A stretch of DNA of 64,000 bases from Psychrobacillus insolitus (GCF_003254155.1 NZ_QKZI01000001.1:1178001-1242000); one strand, 5' to 3'. Counted from the first letter of the stretch, positions 47,226 to 55,370 are shown. Made by a program: numbers and translations. The notes: generated from the letters alone by a model not told the origin.

Positions 47226-47239
47226 TGAAAACGTTTACA
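47226..47239. promoter_or_regulatory. Catabolite-responsive element (CcpA cre) candidate
   Basis: TGAAAACGTTTACA fits the cre consensus TGWAARCGYTWNCW at every position. It lies about 85 bp upstream of the darB ATG and 16 bp past the fadH stop codon, so it could act on darB initiation or on nothing. Confidence 0.65.
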
Positions 47240-47254
47240 AAATAATTCAATTCT

Positions 47255-48022
47255 TTAGAATGGGAATTGATTTAACCATTGTCCGCCGTCTAAAGTAACT
47301 ATTTCCCCGTTCATATATGAAGCTTTATCAGAAAGAATGAATGTTGCAAGCTCAGCAACTTCCTCTGGTTTACCTAGTCTACCCAAAGGTACCGCATCAA
47401 GTGTTCTTTTAGCAGCCTCTTCTGATTCCCAAAGCTTTCCTGCACCTCCAGTTCGCTCTATTGGTCCCGGAGCAATACCATTTACTCGTATTCCATATTT
47501 TTTACCCCATTCAACAGCTAGTGTTCTCGTTAAAGACATCACTCCTGCTTTTGCGGCTGCTGAATGAGCAACGCCAACTCCTGCTCCCCACGCATAAGTT
47601 GCAAGCATATTTAATATGGTTCCTTTACCATCATTTGCAATCCAATAGTTTCCAACTGCGCTTGAACAATAAAATGATCCATTTAAAACGATATCGATAA
47701 CAGATTTCCACCCATTTGGAGTAAGTTTTTCCGTTTCAACAATAAAGTTTCCTGCAGCATTATTAACTAACCCATCAATTCGACCAAAAGTTTTCACAGT
47801 AAAAGCGACCATGGCTTCCACATGCTCCGGATTGCGAACATCCATTTGAAAAATCGCAACGTTAGGACCATTTTCGATAATTTCATGCTTAGCTGTTTCT
47901 AATCGCTCTAAATCTCTCCCCGTAATGACCACGTTTGCTCCTTCCGAAACAAACTTCATCGCCATATACTTCCCCATACCACTTGATCCACCAGTAATAA
48001 TAATTGTTTTCCCCTGTAACAT
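47255..48022 (-). CDS. fadH: 2,4-dienoyl-CoA reductase FadH (SDR family)
   Basis: 255-aa NADPH-dependent reductase for beta-oxidation of unsaturated fatty acids. Cofactor motif ITGGSSGMGKYMA, NNAAGNF, and AHSAAAKAGVMSLTR where the usual SDR YxxxK tyrosine is replaced while Lys remains, as is typical of the dienoyl-CoA reductase branch. C-terminal VTLDGGQWLNQFPF. Neighbouring darB and ykyB matches B. subtilis fadH (YkuF). A FadR operator lies directly upstream, supporting the fatty-acid role. Confidence 0.9.
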   Translation of the reverse strand: MLQGKTIIITGGSSGMGKYMAMKFVSEGANVVITGRDLERLETAKHEIIENGPNVAIFQMDVRNPEHVEAMVAFTVKTFGRIDGLVNNAAGNFIVETEKLTPNGWKSVIDIVLNGSFYCSSAVGNYWIANDGKGTILNMLATYAWGAGVGVAHSAAAKAGVMSLTRTLAVEWGKKYGIRVNGIAPGPIERTGGAGKLWESEEAAKRTLDAVPLGRLGKPEEVAELATFILSDKASYMNGEIVTLDGGQWLNQFPF

Positions 48023-48041
48023 GTCTCAACACCCCTTTTAA

Positions 48042-48089
48042 TTGAATGACCATTCATTCAAATTTTAGCATAGATGAACAAATCCGCAA
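48042..48089 (-). promoter_or_regulatory. fadH promoter with FadR operator
   Basis: TTGAATGA-CCAT-TCATTCAA (48042-48061) is a perfect 8-bp-arm palindrome like the Bacillus FadR (TetR type) site TGAATGAMTANTCATTCA. Minus-strand TTGCGG, 16 nt and TAAAAT (48062-48067) form a promoter whose start point falls inside the operator, so FadR binding should block fadH transcription until long-chain acyl-CoA is present. Confidence 0.85.
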
Positions 48090-48224
48090 ATGAAATTGTT
48101 CATATTTCCTATCCCTTACATCGAACTGAATCAATAGATTACTTTACTTTTTTGATTTTTGTATACAATTATTCCTTAAATTGCTATGATAAGAAAATAT
48201 AATATATTTATACAGGGGGATTCG

Positions 48225-48692
48225 ATGGCAACTTTAACAAATGAAGAACAAATTGCAACTGCTATTTACACTGTTAATCGTCACGCAAAAACTGCAATTG
48301 ACAATAAACCACTCTACTCACTAAAAAAACAAGCCATTGATAAAATGGTAACTGAAAATAAAGCGAAAAAAGTTGGCTTACACTTTGTTCGTAATCCCAA
48401 AAATAGCCAACAGCAATCCTCTGTATTAATCGAATGTGCTGATTACTATTTTCATGTAATTCCTATGAAAGAGGATTTTAAAAATTTACCGCATCTTGGT
48501 CATTTAGATGATACGTATAGAAATCCAATTCGTAAAATGAATTTAAAAGTAGCAAAACAACTGCTAGTTGATTATATAGGACCTCAGCCCATCATTAAGC
48601 AACCTACAAAGAAAACAACGCCATACACTTCTCAGTTTTCTAGCCCCCAAAAATGGTACGAGCAAAATAGAAAATCTTATTTTGATAGATAA
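48225..48692 (+). CDS. ykyB: YkyB family protein
   Basis: 155 aa, matching the YkyB family in length and core (IYTVNRHAKTA, LYSLKKQAIDKMV, KKVGLHFVRNPKNSQQQSSVL, FHVIPMKEDFKNLPHLG). Soluble and basic with a Gln/Lys-rich tail; function unknown. GGGGG precedes the chosen ATG; an upstream in-frame ATG adds 13 residues with no ribosome site. Divergent from fadH and convergent with cheV. Confidence 0.88.
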   Translation: MATLTNEEQIATAIYTVNRHAKTAIDNKPLYSLKKQAIDKMVTENKAKKVGLHFVRNPKNSQQQSSVLIECADYYFHVIPMKEDFKNLPHLGHLDDTYRNPIRKMNLKVAKQLLVDYIGPQPIIKQPTKKTTPYTSQFSSPQKWYEQNRKSYFDR

Positions 48693-48700
48693 TAAGAACA

Positions 48701-48756
48701 AGATCGAGGAGCTTAAGAAAGTGACGTAGTCATTTTCTTAAGCTCCTCGATCTTTT
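48701..48756 (+). terminator. Intrinsic terminator after ykyB
   Basis: Perfect 20-bp stem from AGATCGAGGAGCTTAAGAAA, 13-nt loop and TTTT. Unusually long. Confidence 0.88.
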
Positions 48757-48816
48757 AAGTTAAAGTATAAGACTTACGTACTATCCAGAGCGATCCAAGT
48801 GGAGGAAATTCTAACA

Positions 48817-48876
48817 CTTTTCTCTATGGCCGTTTCCGGTTTAGCATTGGAAAAAACTTATGGTAACAAGATAAAA
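48817..48876 (+). repeat. Dispersed repeat C, copy 1
   Basis: CTTTTCTCTATGGCCGTTTC…TTGG…AACTT…TGGTA-CA-GATAAAAC aligns with 53308-53370 with scattered substitutions and small indels. No coding potential. Confidence 0.5.
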
Positions 48877-48892
48877 CGATAAAAACAGTAAA

Positions 48893-48993
48893 TGAGCAAA
48901 ATTGACATACGACATAATTTAAAATAAGTGTAAATATAGAACAAAAGTCCCTTTTTGCACTTATTTACGGATATGTCGTATGTTCATTTTGTT
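48893..48993. repeat. Imperfect inverted repeat, arms of about 40 bp
   Basis: Left arm GAGCAAAATTGACATACGAC continuing to AATAAGTGTAAA; right arm GCACTTATTTACGG continuing to GTTCATTTTGTTC. The core ACATACGACATA / TATGTCGTATGT is perfect. Located downstream of cheV, where it may act as a terminator, or be a small MITE. Confidence 0.7.
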
Positions 48994-49043
48994 CTTTTTT
49001 ACACTTGAACGTTCCCGGTTCACTTAAGCCATTCTTTTTCTAA

Positions 49044-49949
49044 CTATAAAATATATTGATCAATTTTAAGAACTAGTTCCGCGATTTCTGGTTTACTAAT
49101 TTGAGCCTCCGCTCCAACTTTATCACCTTTGTGGCGCAAGTCTTCTGTTATTAAACTAGAAAAAATTAGCACTGGAAGTTTAGCTAAATGACTATTTTCC
49201 TTTATTCTTCTAGTAAAAGTATGTCCATCTAACTGAGGCATTTCAATATCAGTAACAACTATATGTACATGCTCAGAAATATCTGTGGATACTTTTTCTA
49301 AACCTTCTAAGTATGCAATAGCATCTTTTCCATTTTCAAAAAACTCTAGATTTACATACCCCGCTTCGTTTAGCGTATCATGTAATAGCTTTCGAAGTAA
49401 TGGAGAGTCTTCAGCAATGACTATTTTTTTATTAGAACGTTCACGCTTCCCCAGTTTTTTTATAGAGTTCACGTTTATACCTAATTCTGGATTTATCTCT
49501 ACAATAATTCTTTCAAAGTCTAACAAAAGAATCATTTCTTCTTCTCTTTTAATAACCCCAATAACATGTGACGTACCATTTCGATAGATATTTGAAGGCT
49601 TTTCTATTTGCTCCCAAGAAATACGATGAATTTGCTTGACGTTACTTACATGGAAAATCACTTTTTGGTTATTAAACTCTGTAACTATATATTTATCTTG
49701 TTGATTTGCAGCTGATTTTGGAATACCTAAAACCTTCTCTAAATTAACAACCGGTAAAACTTCGCCTCTTAATTGTACGATACCTTCCACATGATCATGT
49801 ACATGTGGCACAAATGTAATTATTAAAGGTTCGATAATCTCTTTTACCTTTATGACATTAATACCAAATTTATTCACTCCTACTTGAAACTCTACAATTT
49901 CTAATTCATTGGTACCACTTTCAAGAAGAGTTCCTTGATTCTGTGTCAT
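49044..49949 (-). CDS. cheV: Chemotaxis coupling protein CheV
   Basis: 301 aa. N-terminal CheW-like domain (about 15-155; EIVEFQVGVNKFGINVIKVKEII, GIVQLRGEVLPVVNL) fused to a response-regulator receiver (about 175-300) with acidic pocket Glu180/Asp181, phospho-acceptor Asp234 in TDIEMPQLDG and SKPEI lysine. Couples receptors to CheA and mediates adaptation. Ribosome site AAAGGA 8 nt before the ATG. Adjacent to ykyB as in B. subtilis. No flagellar gene lies in the window. Confidence 0.95.
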   Translation of the reverse strand: MTQNQGTLLESGTNELEIVEFQVGVNKFGINVIKVKEIIEPLIITFVPHVHDHVEGIVQLRGEVLPVVNLEKVLGIPKSAANQQDKYIVTEFNNQKVIFHVSNVKQIHRISWEQIEKPSNIYRNGTSHVIGVIKREEEMILLLDFERIIVEINPELGINVNSIKKLGKRERSNKKIVIAEDSPLLRKLLHDTLNEAGYVNLEFFENGKDAIAYLEGLEKVSTDISEHVHIVVTDIEMPQLDGHTFTRRIKENSHLAKLPVLIFSSLITEDLRHKGDKVGAEAQISKPEIAELVLKIDQYIL

Positions 49950-49981
49950 ATTGACTGTCCTTTCATCTCTAATTTTATAAG

Positions 49982-50851
49982 TTATTTATAAGCTTTTATT
50001 AACGCTTGTGTACCATTATTTTCGTACCCTAATGACACTAGTTCATCATACATCGATTTAGCTAGAGTTAATCCTGGAAGGTTTAAGTTCATCTTTTCTG
50101 ACTCTTCTAAAGCAATTTTCATATCTTTTACGATATGTTTAATATAAAAACCTGGTTCGAAATCTTCTGCTACCATTCGAGGAGCTAAGTTGCTTAGAGA
50201 CCATGATCCCGCTGCCCCTGATGATATAGAGCGCAATACTTGTTCTAAATCTAATCCTGCTTTTTTACCGTAAGCTAATGCTTCACATACTCCAATCATA
50301 CCTGTTGCAATGGTAATTTGATTACACAATTTTGTATGTTGACCAGATCCTGCAAGACCTTGATATAAGATAGTTTCTCCGAAAAGGCTTAAAACCGGTA
50401 ACATTTCATCGAAAATCTCTTTCTCTCCACCACACATGATGGACAGCTTTCCTGATTTGGCTCCAATATCTCCACCTGAGACAGGAGCATCAAGCGATCC
50501 CATTTCTTTTTCTTTTGCAGCACTATCTATTTTTTTAGCTAATGTAGGAGTAGATGTTGTCATATCAATTACAATTAACCCTTTATTATCTGCTTCAAAA
50601 ATTCCATTTTTCCCAAAATAAATTTCTTCCACATCATGTGGATAACCAACCATTGTGAAAACAATCTGAACTTTTTCAGCTAATTCTTTTGGATGATTAA
50701 CCCAAGTAGCCCCTAAAGAAATAAGTTCTTCTGCTTTTTCTTTTGTTCGGGTATAGATTATCACTTCATGTCCAGCATCCAATAAATGCATTACTAAACT
50801 TTTCCCCATTACACCTGTGCCAATAAAACCTGTTTTTAGTTTCCCTATCAT
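49982..50851 (-). CDS. ykwC: 3-hydroxyisobutyrate dehydrogenase family oxidoreductase (YkwC)
   Basis: 289-aa beta-hydroxyacid dehydrogenase. N-terminal NAD(P) motif GFIGTGVMGKSLVMHLLDAGHEV, substrate motif DAPVSGGDIGAKSGKLSIMCGG, and catalytic Lys in GSGQHTKLCNQI. Length and position beside cheV match B. subtilis YkwC. Reduces or oxidises small 3-hydroxyacids or semialdehydes; the physiological substrate is unknown. Confidence 0.9.
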   Translation of the reverse strand: MIGKLKTGFIGTGVMGKSLVMHLLDAGHEVIIYTRTKEKAEELISLGATWVNHPKELAEKVQIVFTMVGYPHDVEEIYFGKNGIFEADNKGLIVIDMTTSTPTLAKKIDSAAKEKEMGSLDAPVSGGDIGAKSGKLSIMCGGEKEIFDEMLPVLSLFGETILYQGLAGSGQHTKLCNQITIATGMIGVCEALAYGKKAGLDLEQVLRSISSGAAGSWSLSNLAPRMVAEDFEPGFYIKHIVKDMKIALEESEKMNLNLPGLTLAKSMYDELVSLGYENNGTQALIKAYK

Positions 50852-50895
50852 GTCTTTTCCCCCAGTAAATTATTTAGGCTATCTATAGTGTACCA

Positions 50896-50936
50896 AAAAA
50901 AGAGGTTCATCCAAATACTTTTGGATGAACCTTTTA
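50896..50936 (-). terminator. Intrinsic terminator after the Spo0E-like gene
   Basis: AGGTTCATCCAAA / TTGGATGAACCT hairpin with a T run on both sides; it separates ykwC from the upstream small gene. Confidence 0.85.
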
Positions 50937-51021
50937 AAAGGGGGAAATGAGAATGTTGCTGTGTTCTTTATTAATATAGCCATTTTCATTTATTTTAAAC
51001 CTTTTTTCAAAAATAAATGAA

Positions 51022-51183
51022 CTATTTATTGATCTCATTACTAATGATTTGTATTTCATTTAATAATACATCAAGTTTTTTACTTAACAGGATTGTATTT
51101 TCATCTGCTATTCCATTTTCTAAAGCAGATTTAATCATCTCATCCCTCGTATGTTCTATTTGATTTAATATAGATTCACGCAA
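51022..51183 (-). CDS. Spo0E-like aspartyl-phosphate phosphatase
   Basis: 53-aa helical-hairpin protein with the family motif SxxLD (LLSKKLDVLLNEIQ) and a preceding helix ILNQIEHTRDEMIK. Spo0E-family members dephosphorylate Spo0A~P and so delay sporulation. The start is TTG, 8 nt after GGGGGG; an ORF extended upstream would run through the ribosome site. Monocistronic with its own terminator. Target inferred from family. Confidence 0.82.
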   Translation of the reverse strand: MRESILNQIEHTRDEMIKSALENGIADENTILLSKKLDVLLNEIQIISNEINK

Positions 51184-51273
51184 TACAACATCCCCCCACT
51201 GAAACAATTAGATTTTAGTATACCTTCTTTAAAGTTATATGAAACTTACAAAATTGTGACCCAAATCGCCAAA

Positions 51274-51462
51274 TCAGCTTCTCTCTTTTAGTAAATATGT
51301 ATATACTACCGTGGCCCCTTGTTTTGCACTTCCTGAAAAATGCTTAAAATCTTCTCTTTTAATAAGTACTTCACGAAAAGCTAGAAATTCTTCTTTCGAG
51401 ATCTCTAATGATTGTATGTCACCTACTCGTAACATATTTAGCTTTTCTTCATATAAATTCAT
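51274..51462 (-). CDS. Conserved-looking small protein of unknown function
   Basis: 62 aa, charged and soluble (NLYEEKLNMLRVGDIQSLEISKEEFLAFREV…ATVVYTYLLKERS). I do not recognise the family. AAAGGA lies directly against an upstream in-frame ATG, but is 9 nt before the second ATG, which I use. Divergent from ykvS across about 125 bp. Confidence 0.65.
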   Translation of the reverse strand: MNLYEEKLNMLRVGDIQSLEISKEEFLAFREVLIKREDFKHFSGSAKQGATVVYTYLLKERS

Positions 51463-51587
51463 CTCTAACATTCCTTTCTAATATATAATGATTCATAGCT
51501 CCATTTTTTATTAGTAAAATACTTTACGAATCCCATTTTTTAAGGCAAACTGTATTGTAATAACTTCTAGAAAAGAGGAGACAATCT

Positions 51588-51776
51588 ATGAGAATTGCTG
51601 AAGTTGGTAATATAATTGAATTTGAAGACGGTCTTCAAGGTATTGTAGAAAAGGTTAATGAAAACTCTGTAATTGTAAATTTAACTTTTATGGAAAACTT
51701 TAATGAACTAGAACTTGAAGAAAAAACGGTAATCAATCATAAGCGCTATACAATATTATATAGTAATGATGAATAA
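51588..51776 (+). CDS. ykvS: YkvS family protein (DUF2187)
   Basis: 62-aa small beta-rich protein with a KOW-like pattern (AEVGNIIEFEDGLQGIVEKVNENSVIVNLT, VINHKRYTIL). Matches the YkvS/DUF2187 family in length and motif. Function unknown, possibly nucleic-acid binding by analogy with KOW-type folds. GAGGAGA precedes the ATG; own terminator follows. Confidence 0.85.
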   Translation: MRIAEVGNIIEFEDGLQGIVEKVNENSVIVNLTFMENFNELELEEKTVINHKRYTILYSNDE

Positions 51777-51781
51777 ACGTC

Positions 51782-51822
51782 ATGCCGTTCCTCTTACCTT
51801 GAAGAACGGCATTTAACTTTTT
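51782..51822 (+). terminator. Intrinsic terminator after ykvS
   Basis: ATGCCGTTC / GAACGGCAT 9-bp stem followed by a T-rich tail just past the stop. Confidence 0.8.
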
Positions 51823-51948
51823 TTAAACATATGCAAACAATCTACATCAAATGCTTCGGAACTCCAAACTATTCGAACAATATTATGCTTTTTAAAAATC
51901 TGATTAATAGTCGAGGCAATTTGAAATTATAAGAAGGAAGTGCATTAC

Positions 51949-52560
51949 ATGAACTACGAATTACCAAAAAAGAATCTTTTATTTTGTCTCTTTTTTGCTT
52001 ATGCTTTTACCTGGATTACTTTTTCAAATGATAAGGTATTTTGGTATTTTTACACTTTCACGACCCTTTTCCTCATGTCGATGGCGTTTTACTATGCTAA
52101 AATTGAGGATGAAGTTAAAACACTCGAATATCTGATATTAGGTATCGGCTATGGAGTATTGACCTATGTAATTATAGCGGGTGGTTATAAGTTGCTCGAA
52201 ATAATTCCTGTATTTTCCACAAGTAGTGTTGACCACTTTATAAGTAAATTTGGCCCTAATGCAATATGGCACTACTTACTACTACTATTTATAGTCGCAC
52301 CTGCCGAAGAATTATTTTGGAGAGGATTCATCCAACAACAACTAAAACGCTGGCTCTCTCCTTTTTACGCAGTGATTTTAAGTTCAGCACTGTTTGGATT
52401 ATCATTAATATTTAGTGGTTTTTGGATTGGCATTTTAGGTGCATTTCTATCCGGACTCATTTGGGGCTTTATATATGAGTGGAAGAAAAGTATGCCCCTT
52501 ATTGTTATAGCTCACATCACAATGTTAATCCTGCTTTTCTTGATATTACCCTTAGGTTGA
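51949..52560 (+). CDS. CPBP family intramembrane metalloprotease
   Basis: 203-aa membrane protein with about six helices and the CPBP glutamate motif APAEELFWRGFIQQQL (Glu120, Glu121, Arg125). The second conserved block LFGLSLIFSGFWIGILGAFLSGLIWGF lacks the usual His, while IAHI near the C-terminus supplies one, so activity is uncertain. Family members process prenylated proteins or peptides or act in bacteriocin immunity. GAAGGAAG lies 8 nt before the ATG; an upstream in-frame GTG is rejected. Closely followed by a lipoprotein gene. Confidence 0.82.
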   Translation: MNYELPKKNLLFCLFFAYAFTWITFSNDKVFWYFYTFTTLFLMSMAFYYAKIEDEVKTLEYLILGIGYGVLTYVIIAGGYKLLEIIPVFSTSSVDHFISKFGPNAIWHYLLLLFIVAPAEELFWRGFIQQQLKRWLSPFYAVILSSALFGLSLIFSGFWIGILGAFLSGLIWGFIYEWKKSMPLIVIAHITMLILLFLILPLG

Positions 52561-52612
52561 AACTTTTACAAACCAAACCCGTCTATACTACTATAAAAGG
52601 AACTGATTTACT

Positions 52613-53299
52613 TTGAAAAAAATAACTTCATTATTGTTCATCTTATTATTAACAGGTATTCTTGCAGCATGTGGTACAACTGCTGAGGATGTAGCAATTG
52701 AAGAAGAAAATATTACCGAAGATACAACAGTTGAAGAAAAAGTAGTAGAAGAAAACTTACTACCAGCTGAAGCAGATACTTCTGTAGAAGAAGTACCGAA
52801 AGAAACAGAAAGTAAGGAAGAATCTACTAATATAGACGACAAAAGTACTTCTAGCTCACCAGAAGAATTAGAAGGAACTGTCGTACAAAGTGATAACCAA
52901 AATTTTGCAATCACTGTAGTAGCTGGTTTTGAGTTAACTGGTGAGGAGCCGAATAAAGACCTTCTATTTAACAAAGAGAATGACGCTCAGTCAATGAGAA
53001 TTGAAACGTTTAAAGAAGCTGGAGTAAATATCACGGATGTGACAAATAATTTAGTTGAAACATTAAAGGCATCTAATGAACAAGCAGAAGTTATACAAAT
53101 AACTGATGAGAATCAATTACCTTTTAATGAATTTATTGAAGAAGCAAATGGTTTCCAAATTGATACACCAGATGGAAAAGTTTCAGGTTATACATTTATT
53201 AAAGATGGAATGGTTGTAAAACTTACGGTATTTGATACAGTAGATGCACCTGCTTTAGAATTATTTGTAGAAATGGCAGAAACAATCAGTTCAAAATAA
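52613..53299 (+). CDS. Hypothetical lipoprotein
   Basis: 228 aa. Signal peptide with lipobox LAAC (lipid Cys20), a Glu/Thr/Val-rich acidic low-complexity linker (about 22-95), then a compact C-terminal domain (about 98-225; VVQSDNQNFAITVVAGFELTGEEPNKD) of unknown fold. TTG start after AAAGGAA. The dispersed repeat begins at its stop codon. I do not recognise a family; probably a surface-anchored soluble domain. Confidence 0.75.
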   Translation: MKKITSLLFILLLTGILAACGTTAEDVAIEEENITEDTTVEEKVVEENLLPAEADTSVEEVPKETESKEESTNIDDKSTSSSPEELEGTVVQSDNQNFAITVVAGFELTGEEPNKDLLFNKENDAQSMRIETFKEAGVNITDVTNNLVETLKASNEQAEVIQITDENQLPFNEFIEEANGFQIDTPDGKVSGYTFIKDGMVVKLTVFDTVDAPALELFVEMAETISSK

Positions 53300-53370
53300 G
53301 AAAAGCGCCTTTTTTCTATATGGACGTTTTCAGTTCGCTTTGGACTAAACTTTTTGGTACAGGATAAACT
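53299..53370 (+). repeat. Dispersed repeats: GAAAAGCGCC fragment joined to repeat C, copy 2
   Basis: AAGAAAAGCGCC is a 5' remnant of the GAAAAGCG family. It is followed by CTTTTTTCTATATGGACGTT, TCGCTTTGGAC and GGTACAGGATAAACT, aligning with 48817-48876. Confidence 0.55.
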
Positions 53371-53386
53371 AGAAAGACTAATAGGG

Positions 53387-53425
53387 GAGCTATGTGACTG
53401 GGTCACATAGCTCTTCTATTTTTTT
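53387..53425 (+). terminator. Intrinsic terminator downstream of the lipoprotein gene
   Basis: GAGCTATGTGAC / GTCACATAGCTC, 12-bp perfect stem with a 3-nt loop, then TTCTATTTTTTT. It lies about 90 nt past the stop, beyond the repeat. Confidence 0.85.
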
Positions 53426-53427
53426 CG

Positions 53428-53566
53428 GTTGTACAATATATGAATTTGGTGAAATAAAAAATGCCAGAAAATCAGTTTTACTGACTTTCTGGACAGTCCC
53501 TAGACAAATAATTAAATCAATTATAGCCTACTAAAATTTTGCACTAACGTCATTTGACAAAGAACC
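53428..53566 (-). repeat. MITE-like repeat, fullest copy (about 139 bp)
   Basis: On the minus strand it reads TTTGTCAAATGACGTTAGTG, GGCTATAATTGATTTA, GGGACTGTCCAGAAAGTCAG, then an internal hairpin (CCAGAAAGTCAGT / ACTGATTTTCTGG) and ATTTCACCAAATTCATATAT at the far edge. The left two-thirds matches 20087-20167; both edges match 13366-13447 and 23583-23611. Confidence 0.7.
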
Positions 53567-53608
53567 ATAAAAAAGCTTTGAGCTTAACTCCTGCCCAAAG
53601 TTCTTATT

Positions 53609-54055
53609 TTAATAAGATAGATTTTTAATTGACAACCCTAACTTTTTAAGAAGTTCGATTACTTGATCTTTTTCTTCTTCAGATAGTGCCCCCATCAACT
53701 CTACTAATTGAGCTTCATGTCTTGGGAAAAGTTCATCCATAAAGGAATTTCCTTCATCCGTAATTTCGGCAAATGTTACACGACGATCTGTAGGACTAGA
53801 AACTCGAGTAATATAACCTCTACCTTCCAACTTATCTACTACATACGTAATAGAACCACTCGCTAATAAAATTTTGTTACCGATTTTTTGAAGTGGCTGT
53901 TTTCCTTTATGATATAAAAGCTCAAGTACAGCAAATTCCGTAGGATTTAGACCATTTTCTTGGAAAAACTGATTCGAACATTCGTGAATTACTTTATGGG
54001 CACGTGACAGTACAATAAATAATTTTAGTGCACTGTTCGATTCTTCGTTTGTCAT
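53609..54055 (-). CDS. MarR family regulator (YkvE-like)
   Basis: 148-aa winged-helix dimer. GLNPTEFAVLELLYHKGKQPLQKIGNKILLASGSITYVVDKLEGRGYITRVSSPTDRRVTFAEIT is the DNA-binding core with the wing DRR. Two in-frame ATGs precede the chosen one; GGTGAGG lies 9 nt before it. Resembles B. subtilis YkvE, which sits in the same neighbourhood. Target genes unknown. Confidence 0.87.
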   Translation of the reverse strand: MTNEESNSALKLFIVLSRAHKVIHECSNQFFQENGLNPTEFAVLELLYHKGKQPLQKIGNKILLASGSITYVVDKLEGRGYITRVSSPTDRRVTFAEITDEGNSFMDELFPRHEAQLVELMGALSEEEKDQVIELLKKLGLSIKNLSY

Positions 54056-54111
54056 ACTTGTCATCCTCACCTATATAAAATACATTAAGTCTCATTATAT
54101 AGGAAAAATCA

Positions 54112-55185
54112 TTAAATTGTCAAAACAGAATGAATTTCATGCGATTGTGGGAAAATAAAATGAAATGTCGTTCCAACTCCAACCGTACTTTCCACTTCAA
54201 TTTTACCTTCATGTTGTTCGACCACTTGAAAAGCATGAGCTAGCCCTAATCCAGTTCCCGTTTCTTTCGTAGTAAAAAATGGATCAAATATTTTTGATAA
54301 GTTTTCTCTTTCGATTCCATAACCTTGATCTTGTATAGTAATAATCACCTGATTATCTGAAAAATTTGAAAATTTTATGAAAATATCTCCACCATTAGGC
54401 ATTACTTCTATGGCATTTTTAATAGAATTTATTAGCACTTGCTTTAATAAGTTACGATCTCCATCAATATTACAATAGCTATTTACCTCATAACATGTGC
54501 TTATATTTATATGTTGCATTAATGCTTGTGGTGCCATAAAATTAACTACTTCTTGCAGTAATAATTTCATATCAATAATACTTTTTTTATACTCAGTTGG
54601 TTTTGATACTTGAAGAAATTCCGTAAGTATTTCTTCCATTCTTTTAATTTCATCGTTAATAACGGCTAAATATCGCTTTCCATCATCATTTGTAGTTTTA
54701 TCTAACAATTGAGTGAAACCCTTTAAAGAAGTCATGGGATTTCTAATTTCATGTGCAATACTTGCAGCCAATTGACCGATTGCGCTAAGTGATTCATTGT
54801 GAGCTAAGCATTTTTTTAAATACATTTTTTCGGATTCATCAATTACTTCTACTAAAATTAAATCGGTTAATGCTTCTTTAGTTACTTTTAGTTTAATATA
54901 CTTTAGTTCCCCTTTAAACGTTTGAATTTCGGTAAGCATATACGCTTGTCCATTTTTTGATAATTTAATCATAAATTCTTTTTTTTCATGATGTGTCGAG
55001 TTTAATAATTCAAAGAGTCTCATAACATTCATTCCTATTAGTTCGTTACGCTTTGTATCCAGTAACACTTCCATTTGAGAATTAATATCTACTATTTCAC
55101 CGCTATTATTAACAAAAATAAGTCCACTTGAAAATAATTGAAAAGCTCGTTCGAAATTTCGCTTATTATTAAATGCTTCCAGCAT
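54112..55185 (-). CDS. Orphan PAS-domain sensor histidine kinase (sporulation-kinase type)
   Basis: 357 aa, no membrane helix, so cytosolic. N-terminal PAS (about 12-120; FERAFQLFSSGLIFVNNSGEIVDIN), HisKA dimer domain with phospho-acceptor His145 in ASIAHEIRNPMTSLKGFTQLL, and HATPase_c with N-box LKQVLINSIKNAIEV, DQGYGIERENLSKIFDPFFTTKETGTGLGL. No response regulator is adjacent, as in Bacillus KinA-E phosphorelay kinases. That it feeds Spo0F is inference. Confidence 0.88.
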   Translation of the reverse strand: MLEAFNNKRNFERAFQLFSSGLIFVNNSGEIVDINSQMEVLLDTKRNELIGMNVMRLFELLNSTHHEKKEFMIKLSKNGQAYMLTEIQTFKGELKYIKLKVTKEALTDLILVEVIDESEKMYLKKCLAHNESLSAIGQLAASIAHEIRNPMTSLKGFTQLLDKTTNDDGKRYLAVINDEIKRMEEILTEFLQVSKPTEYKKSIIDMKLLLQEVVNFMAPQALMQHINISTCYEVNSYCNIDGDRNLLKQVLINSIKNAIEVMPNGGDIFIKFSNFSDNQVIITIQDQGYGIERENLSKIFDPFFTTKETGTGLGLAHAFQVVEQHEGKIEVESTVGVGTTFHFIFPQSHEIHSVLTI

Positions 55186-55370
55186 GAAATCACCTACCCC
55201 TTATTATTAAGTATTTATAAATGATTCTGCTCTTTCCATAATTACCCTAATATCTATTAATTCTGATTATTCCATACCTATCAAATTATTGAAATAGGTA
55301 CTACAACCTATATTGTCGACAACCATATTACTTGTTACAATATATTAGCGAACAAAAGGAGTTTACTAAA

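Noticed and set aside
53569-53608. Hairpin after the MarR gene
   Set aside because: AAAGCTTTGAGC/CAAAG pairings are short and inconsistent; no convincing terminator was found.
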